NCBI RefSeq assembly: GCF_032341995.1
Contig: NZ_CP135438.1
Coordinates: 744,001 to 808,000 of the forward strand
Source of the DNA: Domibacillus sp. DTU_2020_1001157_1_SI_ALB_TIR_016
Lineage (GTDB): Bacteria > Bacillota > Bacilli > Bacillales > Domibacillaceae
Direction of reading: 5' to 3'
Length of the DNA: 64,000 nucleotides
Shown: positions 53,793 through 64,000 of the stretch, one piece after another
Numbering within the stretch: position 1 is the stretch's first letter
How the letters are laid out: every line of letters starts with the position of its first letter
Program-made: the position numbers and the translations under genes
The notes under the pieces: model-generated
Databases searched by the model: none
The model's input: the letters and a program-made list of their open reading frames with translations, nothing else
Told to the model about the DNA's origin: nothing

Positions 53793-55370
53793 GTGGAGCA
53801 AAATAAGAGGCTGAATGGGAAGCTGCCGGGGGATACGCAGTCATTTTGGAGAGATTCCGTTGATTTGCCGGCGTTTCCTCGTTTAGAAGAGGATCTCTCT
53901 GTAGATGTTGTAATTGTAGGCGGTGGAATCACCGGCCTTACTTCTGCTTATCTTTTAGTGAACGAAGGATTAAAAGTGGTCGTTTTAGAAGCAGGAAAAT
54001 TGCTAAATGGCACAACTGGGCATACGACCGCGAAAGTCACTGCTCAGCATGGATTGATTTACGACGAATTTATGCACAATTTTGGAACAAACAAAGCCAA
54101 ATTATATTATGAGGCCAACGCGGAAGCGCTTCGCTTTATTCAAGAAACCGTAGAGAAACATCAAATTGATTGCGATTTCCGTATACAAGATGCGTACCTG
54201 TACACGTCGGCAGACCAGTATACACGAAAACTTGAAAAAGAAGCAGAAGCTTATCAGCGTCTTGGTATTAACGGCGGCCTGGTTGATCGTATTCCTTTTG
54301 AAATGGATGTAAAAAAAGCACTCGTCATGAAAGACCAGGCTCAATTTCATCCATTAAAATACCTCGCTCATCTTGTCGAGGATATTACGAACAAGGGCGG
54401 TTTGATTTTTGAAGATACGGCATGCGTGAATATTGAGACAGGAGAGTATCCAACTGTTCTCACCCGCAGAGAATCTCGTGTTCAAGGTAGGTTTGTTCTT
54501 GCCTGCACTCATTTTCCTTTTTACGAAGGGACCGGGCTTTACTCAACCAGAATGCATGCAGACCGTTCTTACGTTCTTGCGGCTAAAACAAAAAAGTCTT
54601 ATCCAGGCGGAATGTACTGCAATGTTGAAGAGCCCGCCCGTTCCCTGCGCTCTGTGACAATCAATGGAGAAGAAATGGTACTGATTATAGGAGAAAACCA
54701 TAAAACGGGCCAAGGAAAAGACACCATTGACTATTACAACGCGCTTGAACAATTCGGAGATGATGTTTTAGGAATCGAGGATGTTCTTTATCGCTGGTCA
54801 GCCCAGGATTTAGTGACGCTGGATAAAATTCCTTATATCGGCCAAATCACTTCGGAAGTATCAAATGTCTTAATTGCGACCGGCTTCAGGAAATGGGGAA
54901 TGACCAACAGTACGGCAGCTGCGCTTTTATTCCGGGATATCGTTCAGAAAAAATCAAATCCTTATGAAGATTTATATTCGCCGTCACGCTTTTATGCCCA
55001 TCCGAGCTTAAAAAACTTCCTGCTGGATAATGCGGATGTGGTCGGTCATTTAATCAAAGGAAAACTAGAAAAACCGACGAAAAGTGTAGAGGATTTGGCT
55101 AATGATGAAGGAGCAGCGATTACAATTAATGGACACCGTAAAGGGGCATATCGGGATACCGAAGGAAATCTGCATATTGTCGATACAACCTGTACGCATA
55201 TTGGTTGTGAAGTTGCGTGGAACAGCGGGGATCGTACGTGGGATTGTCCGTGCCATGGTTCTCGGTTTTCTTATACAGGAGAAGTAGTGGAAGGGCCGGC
55301 CGAAAAGCCATTACAGCGGCACGATCACCGCATGCTGGACAATCTCACCTCAGAAGACTCGGGATATTGA
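53793..55370 (+). CDS. FAD-dependent oxidoreductase with C-terminal Rieske [2Fe-2S] domain
   Basis: A 525-residue two-domain protein of the YhfW type. The N-terminal DAO-like FAD domain carries DVVIVGGGITGLTSAYLL (about residue 38) and GHTTAKVTAQHG; the C-terminal Rieske domain (about 430-515) has both cluster motifs, CTHIGC and CPCHGS. It should pass electrons between a small amine or aldehyde substrate and an iron-sulfur acceptor; the substrate is unknown. The start is GTG at 53793 behind GGAGG. It is a single-gene unit between the repeat-bearing terminator and a strong terminator. Confidence 0.88.
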   Translation: MEQNKRLNGKLPGDTQSFWRDSVDLPAFPRLEEDLSVDVVIVGGGITGLTSAYLLVNEGLKVVVLEAGKLLNGTTGHTTAKVTAQHGLIYDEFMHNFGTNKAKLYYEANAEALRFIQETVEKHQIDCDFRIQDAYLYTSADQYTRKLEKEAEAYQRLGINGGLVDRIPFEMDVKKALVMKDQAQFHPLKYLAHLVEDITNKGGLIFEDTACVNIETGEYPTVLTRRESRVQGRFVLACTHFPFYEGTGLYSTRMHADRSYVLAAKTKKSYPGGMYCNVEEPARSLRSVTINGEEMVLIIGENHKTGQGKDTIDYYNALEQFGDDVLGIEDVLYRWSAQDLVTLDKIPYIGQITSEVSNVLIATGFRKWGMTNSTAAALLFRDIVQKKSNPYEDLYSPSRFYAHPSLKNFLLDNADVVGHLIKGKLEKPTKSVEDLANDEGAAITINGHRKGAYRDTEGNLHIVDTTCTHIGCEVAWNSGDRTWDCPCHGSRFSYTGEVVEGPAEKPLQRHDHRMLDNLTSEDSGY

Positions 55371-55418
55371 GATAATACGAATTTGAATCAAAAAATTAAA
55401 CAGCTTCTATAATAAATA

Positions 55419-55465
55419 AAGAAGCCCTTAATTTTAGGATGAGCATAAGGGCTTCTTATTTTATT
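55419..55465. terminator. Terminator before the rrn operon
   Basis: AAGAAGCCCTTA and TAAGGGCTTCTT form a 12-bp perfect stem with a 15-base loop, then ATTTTATTTT. Confidence 0.85.
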
Positions 55466-55858
55466 TTAAATGTTATGTTCAAAATGTTTTTATCGTCATT
55501 GTTGAGAAGAGAACAAATCCAGCCAGAAATGTGTTTCAAACATAGACAATATACTTGGAAAATCGACGGGTTTATGGGCTTTTTTTAATCACTTCAGCAA
55601 GCTTTATTGAAGAAAGAGATCATTATAAGCAGTAGTATCTTACGCAGGCTGATCCTTATTCAAACATACAGCTATTGTCGTTGTATTCCTTGTCAGAAAT
55701 AAAAACCTGAAAAGGGAATAAAAAAACGAAAAAATTTATTGATAAAGAAAAATAAACATGCTATATTATTAAACGTCGCTTCTGCGGAAACCTAAACTAA
55801 TAACATGTACTCATTTGGTTTAATTATTTCAATATAGTTTACTAACGAAAAAATGTTA
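55466..55858. other. AT-rich upstream region of the rrn operon
   Basis: I see no gene. The A- and T-rich tracts just before the first promoter (about 55700-55858) could act as UP elements for ribosomal transcription. Confidence 0.5.
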
Positions 55859-56005
55859 TTGACTTTATGTATTAGATGTACTATGATGATTATCTTCCGT
55901 GTTAACGGTATAGTAAAGTTAAAGAATTTTGAGTCACAATAATGATTTATTAAAATAATATTTTTGATAAAAATTGTTGACTTAAAAGTTGATGCATGAT
56001 ATGAT
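55859..56005 (+). promoter_or_regulatory. Tandem rrn promoters P1 and P2
   Basis: P1: TTGACT (55859-55864), 17 bases, TATGAT (55882-55887). P2: TTGACT (55977-55982), 17 bases, TATGAT (56000-56005). The two have identical hexamers and spacing and lie 118 bases apart, the usual Bacillus rrn design. Confidence 0.88.
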
Positions 56006-56139
56006 TATTTAGCTGTCGGAAACGACAATAAAGAAAATTGATCTTTGAAAACTGAACAAAATAAACGTTAACGTTTTAAGAATTAAACTTCTATAAAGAT
56101 GCCCGTCATCTTTATAGAAACAAATGAGCAAGTCAAACT

Positions 56140-60788
<4,649 letters not shown>

Positions 60789-60866
60789 AGATTAACAATG
60801 GCACGGTATGCCGTTACTTTACAGAGATTATCCAGTTTTGAAGGAACAATTTTGTTCCATATATAG

Positions 60867-60983
<117 letters not shown>

Positions 60984-60990
60984 AGACAGT

Positions 60991-61017
60991 GAGGACAGCG
61001 AAAGCTGTCCTCTTTTT
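60991..61017 (+). terminator. rrn terminator
   Basis: GAGGACAGC, a GAAA tetraloop and GCTGTCCTC, then T5. No tRNA cluster follows the 5S gene. Confidence 0.92.
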
Positions 61018-61036
61018 GTTTTTTCTGTTAAAATCT

Positions 61037-61705
61037 TTACTTGTTTCTTTCTTCTAGAGCTTTGACTAACTCTTCTCCCAATGCTTCGGAAGAAAAGGGA
61101 TCACGTCCGGTCAACAGCTGTTTATTTCCCCATACGACTTTTTCTTCTGATGTATAGTCAGCGATCTTTCTCATTTCTCCTTCAAGACTGTACGGCAGAA
61201 TATCTGGGAGACCTTCTGGTTCCATGGCTTCCGGATACCCAGTGACACGTAAGCCGGAAATGATGCTTTTGCCGTCAGAGCGCTTTGTCCAAATTAAAGG
61301 AGCGGGCCCGTGGCATACGGCAGACACAATATTTCCGTTATCGTAAATGGAGTTAATGATTTGATGCAGCTCTTCACTTTTAGCCAGATCATACATGGCT
61401 CCATGGCCTCCTACAATGAGCACAGCGTCATATTCATCGGGGTTTACTTCAGATAGAGCCGTTGTATGGTCCGCTTTTCCGGATTCATATAACGTTTTAT
61501 ATTTCCCTTCAGGATCATATTCTTTCGCTAAGCTATGTTTGTCAATTTCGGGTTTGCCGCCTAATGGAGAAGCTAAGTTTACTTGGTGTCCCGCTTTTTC
61601 AAGCAGCTCCATCGGGGCAAATAATTCTTCTCCCCACCATCCGGTTTCATAATTATTTTTTGTATCTTTAAACCCGCTTGATAATACTGCTAACACTTTA
61701 GCCAT
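61037..61705 (-). CDS. DJ-1/PfpI family protein (Hsp31/glyoxalase III-like)
   Basis: A 222-residue class I glutamine-amidotransferase-fold protein. The nucleophile elbow is AVCHGPAP with Cys131-His132, and the N-terminal ETGWWGEEL supplies the usual Glu. VGGHGAMYDL is also present. Members act as glyoxalase III (methylglyoxal to lactate), deglycase or holding chaperone. AAAAGGAGG precedes the ATG on the minus strand. It is convergent with the rrn operon and shares its terminator region. Confidence 0.88.
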   Translation of the reverse strand: MAKVLAVLSSGFKDTKNNYETGWWGEELFAPMELLEKAGHQVNLASPLGGKPEIDKHSLAKEYDPEGKYKTLYESGKADHTTALSEVNPDEYDAVLIVGGHGAMYDLAKSEELHQIINSIYDNGNIVSAVCHGPAPLIWTKRSDGKSIISGLRVTGYPEAMEPEGLPDILPYSLEGEMRKIADYTSEEKVVWGNKQLLTGRDPFSSEALGEELVKALEERNK

Positions 61706-61904
61706 GATTAGTTCCTCCTTTTACTCTCATACTCTCCATAAACAAGTTATCCTTTCTACGTCTTTTTAAACAATTATTTAGAGTGCAAGACGGAAAAAGA
61801 AACAGCAAAGGAATTCAATAGCTGAATGGCGTAGGATTTCTGCTCCGGTTTTTGAACAGCTTTCGTGGTTACACCAGAAAGCGGCTATGTGAACAAATAC
61901 GATA

Positions 61905-61945
61905 AAAAAAGCGCTGTCCTTCTGCTTGAAGGACAGCGCTTTTTT
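61905..61945 (-). terminator. Terminator of the MerR/DUF3967 gene
   Basis: AAAAAAGCGCTGTCCTTC and GAAGGACAGCGCTTTTTT pair perfectly over 18 bp. Lying 52 bases after the stop of the minus-strand gene, it also works in the other direction. Confidence 0.9.
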
Positions 61946-61997
61946 AGAGAGGGCGGACTTTTATAAAAATGAATGTGCGTAAAGCGGAAACAGCGCC

Positions 61998-62543
61998 TTA
62001 TTCGTTTTCTTTAGAAAACCATTTGAAAAAGCGTTTCTTTTTTATTTCTGCTTTTTTAGCTTCCTGCGTATTTTTTAAAGATTCAAGAAGAAGCTGATCC
62101 CGCCTGTTCAATGAATCCTTAATGTATTGCTGCTGCTCGTCTAATTTATTGACAAGCGCTTGATTAAACTGTTCCTGCCGTTCCATCCGTTCCATAATGA
62201 CGGCTAAATCTTTCCGAATGCCACTTGCTGGTTCTTCATTGACAAGTTCGGGTTTTATTTGCGTTTCGCCTGTAGCAAAGTAATATTCAATTTGTTTAAT
62301 CGAATAGTTTTGTTCACGGCTCAATTTGCGGATAAGCAGCAGTCTCTTTAAAGCAGGCTCATCAAAATAGTTATATCCATTGTCTCCCTGAACGGTAGGA
62401 ATATAAGCCTTTAACTCCCTCAGCCAATTACGGACTACACCAGGGCTTTCATTGACCTGTTTAGCGGCTTCTTTTACTGTTAAACGCATTTCCTCTACGT
62501 GTTCAGCGGGATTTTCTACAGTTTGCTCTTTCGTTTGAGTCAT
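61998..62543 (-). CDS. MerR-type DNA-binding protein with DUF3967 domain
   Basis: A 181-residue protein. An N-terminal MerR-like helix-turn-helix (VKEAAKQVNESPGVVRNWLREL, about residues 25-46, then YNYFDEPALKRLLLIRKL) is followed by a linker and a coiled coil. The end, RMERQEQFNQALVNKLDEQQ and RRDQLLLESLKNTQE, is the DUF3967 signature. Similar proteins occur on Bacillus chromosomes and plasmids; RacA, the chromosome-anchoring protein, has the same layout. The function here is unknown: DNA binding with coiled-coil oligomerisation. The ATG at 62543 is preferred because AAAGGATG precedes it; the ATG at 62555 overlaps that site. Confidence 0.8.
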   Translation of the reverse strand: MTQTKEQTVENPAEHVEEMRLTVKEAAKQVNESPGVVRNWLRELKAYIPTVQGDNGYNYFDEPALKRLLLIRKLSREQNYSIKQIEYYFATGETQIKPELVNEEPASGIRKDLAVIMERMERQEQFNQALVNKLDEQQQYIKDSLNRRDQLLLESLKNTQEAKKAEIKKKRFFKWFSKENE

Positions 62544-62993
62544 GATTTGTATCATCCTTTCAAGATAGGTTTTAACACATGTGTCTGATAACGATACGGT
62601 ATAAGGATCTTATAAAGGTGTGTCATGAATCTCAACAAGCTTTCCAAGTACGTTCTTTCATATATGTGTTAAGTTCGGTGTATGGAAAGAATGTCCTTTC
62701 ACTAAATTTGTCGTTTAGTTAGAAGTTTTAGGACAAAAGAAGAGAAGTGGGGAAGCGTGCAGGCCGGCTTCTGCTGCTTTGTTCTGTTTCCAGGTTTTTT
62801 ATCCATAGGACTCACGATTTTTCCAGCCCGAGCAAAAGCCAAGTACATCATTTTTTTCCAAATAAAGAATATAGATAGGCCAATATGTGCTTTTACCGGC
62901 CGATCATTACGTAATATTGGAAGGTAAATTCTAATAAATGGTAGGATATTGATGAAGGAATTAGTCCATTTATTGAAGAAAGGGTGTTTTTAT
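62544..62993. promoter_or_regulatory. Divergent intergenic region with inverted repeat before the P450 gene
   Basis: 450 bases without a gene. AATAAATGG (62933-62941) and CCATTTATT (62966-62974) are perfect inverse copies 24 bases apart and just upstream of the P450 ribosome binding site, a possible operator. ACACATGTGT near 62577 is a second short palindrome, next to the MerR-type gene. Confidence 0.45.
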
Positions 62994-64000
62994 ATGAAGG
63001 AAGCCAGCACGATTCCTCAGCCGAAAACCTTTGGCCCGCTCGGAAATCTCCCGTTAATTGATCGCGATAAACCGACTTTATCGCTTATAAAACTGGCGGA
63101 GGAATTTGGCCCTATTTTTCAATTACATACACCGGCGGGTACGTCAGTAGTCGTTTCCGGACATGAACTTGTCGCAGAAGTATGCGATGAATCCCGCTTT
63201 GATAAAAGTGTTGAAGGAGCTTTGGAAAAAGTCCGTGCTTTTGCAGGAGACGGGCTGTTTACGAGCTGGACTCATGAATCCAACTGGAGAAAAGCCCATA
63301 ATATTCTCGTCCCTACATTTAGCCAGCGGGCTATGAAGGGTTATCATTCCATGATGGTCGATATCGCTGTCCAGCTTGTTCAAAAATGGGCGAGGCTGAA
63401 TCCAAATGAGCCTGTCGATGTTCCAGAAGATATGACCCGCCTTACGCTGGATACCATTGGATTGTGTGGCTTTAACTACCGCTTTAACAGCTTTTATAGA
63501 GAAAATCCTCATCCGTTTATCACAAGTATGGTCCGCGCTTTGGATGAAGCGATGCAGCAAATGCAGCGCCTTTCTTTGCAGGATAAATTGATGGGGCGAA
63601 CGAAGCGGCAGTTTCAACATGATATCCAGATGATGTTTACCTTGGTAGACAATATTATTGCCGAGCGCAGAGCGAGTGAACATCAAGAAGAAAATGATCT
63701 GCTTTCCCGCATGTTACATGTGAAAGATCCTGAAACGGGTGAAAAGCTGGATGATGAAAATATTCGCTTTCAAATTATTACATTTTTAATAGCAGGGCAC
63801 GAAACAACAAGTGGTTTGTTGTCATTTGCTCTTTACTTCTTATTAAAAAATCCCGATACACTGAAAAAAGCGTATGAAGAAGTGGATCAGGTGTTAACAG
63901 GTGCAACACCAACGTATAAGCAGGTATTACAGCTTAAATATGTCCGTATGATTTTAAATGAATCGCTCCGCTTGTGGCCGACCGCCCCTGCATTCAGTCT
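62994..64000 (+). CDS. cyp102A: CYP102A-type cytochrome P450 (P450 BM3 homologue), 5' part
   Basis: The first 335 codons of a self-sufficient fatty-acid hydroxylase; the gene runs off the right edge. It follows P450 BM3 closely: [28 protein letters not shown] (including the Phe equivalent to F87), [20 protein letters not shown] and the I-helix [11 protein letters not shown] with the oxygen-activating Thr at 271. The haem-ligand Cys and the fused FMN/FAD reductase would lie beyond 64000. Family enzymes hydroxylate long-chain fatty acids at omega-1 to omega-3 with NADPH and are usually repressed by a TetR regulator (Bm3R1), which I do not see here. AAAGGGTG precedes the ATG at 62994. Confidence 0.93.
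   Translation, partial: MKEASTIPQPKTFGPLGNLPLIDRDKPTLSLIKLAEEFGPIFQLHTPAGTSVVVSGHELVAEVCDESRFDKSVEGALEKVRAFAGDGLFTSWTHESNWRKAHNILVPTFSQRAMKGYHSMMVDIAVQLVQKWARLNPNEPVDVPEDMTRLTLDTIGLCGFNYRFNSFYRENPHPFITSMVRALDEAMQQMQRLSLQDKLMGRTKRQFQHDIQMMFTLVDNIIAERRASEHQEENDLLSRMLHVKDPETGEKLDDENIRFQIITFLIAGHETTSGLLSFALYFLLKNPDTLKKAYEEVDQVLTGATPTYKQVLQLKYVRMILNESLRLWPTAPAFS

Noticed and set aside
63144..63686. 180-codon minus-strand frame
   Set aside because: It is the shadow of the CYP102A gene, whose plus-strand frame matches P450 BM3 throughout.

Overview
The window reads as the chromosome of a Gram-positive, spore-forming member of the Bacillaceae. The evidence is strong AAGGAGG-type ribosome binding sites, TTGACA/TATAAT-type promoters, an rRNA operon whose 16S 3' end reads CACCTCCTTTCT, a Spo0E-like protein and a KinB-like kinase, a complete 14-gene gas vesicle cluster in the order known from Priestia (Bacillus) megaterium, and a CYP102A (P450 BM3 type) cytochrome at the right edge. 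The genus cannot be fixed by reading alone; the 16S gene (about 56140-57694) would settle it.

Layout. 1-3000: end of a BASS-family transporter, a small lipoprotein, then a decayed stretch with a ketoglutarate-semialdehyde dehydrogenase remnant and an operator-rich region. 3005-12713: an acid-sugar catabolic block (zinc alcohol dehydrogenase, KdgT permease, GntR/FCD regulator, DUF1537 acid-sugar kinase, RuBisCO-like protein, broken glycerate kinase), followed by a GapB-type GAPDH, an SR1P-like peptide, a Spo0E-like protein and a short pyruvate kinase. The kinase plus RuBisCO-like pair resembles D-apionate-type pathways, and the glycolytic genes would suit an acid-sugar route entering at 3-phosphoglycerate or a triose phosphate. 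13441-23086: a beta-alanine/omega-amino acid catabolic regulon (MmsA-type dehydrogenase, two class III aminotransferases, nitrilase-family amidase, sodium:solute symporter with a 55-residue membrane protein) around a PucR-type regulator. Five copies of a box close to ACANTGTGTCTAAT lie in its intergenic regions. An orphan pyruvate-carboxylase biotin domain and insertion-sequence scars interrupt it.

23264-27245: YkuK-like protein and a Fur-controlled siderophore ABC uptake operon. 27623-35465: gas vesicle genes gvpA-P-Q-B-R-N-F-G-L-S-K-J-T-U, with a very long acidic GvpT. 35668-43871: GH13 oligo-1,6-glucosidase, AraC/DUF2000/LysE operon, a membrane-anchored Mrr-like nuclease and a LacZ beta-galactosidase. 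44111-48539: LytS/LytT two-component system and a CstA transporter with a LytTR-like direct repeat and an excellent cre site. 48912-55370: secreted repeat protein, KinB-like kinase, two RsbR-type STAS proteins, FAD/Rieske oxidoreductase. 55859-61016: rrn operon with twin promoters and no tRNA. 61037-64000: DJ-1/PfpI protein, MerR/DUF3967 protein and the truncated CYP102A gene.

Most genes are ordinary Bacillaceae families. The points most worth a second look are the acid-sugar/RuBisCO-like/GapB-SR1P-pyruvate kinase block with its repeated operators, the PucR regulon defined by a shared box, the expanded GvpT with a coiled-coil motif shared by three Gvp proteins, and several fresh small duplications (66 bp, 96 bp, 23 bp). 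All assignments rest on reading the sequence and on memory of families; no database search was run.
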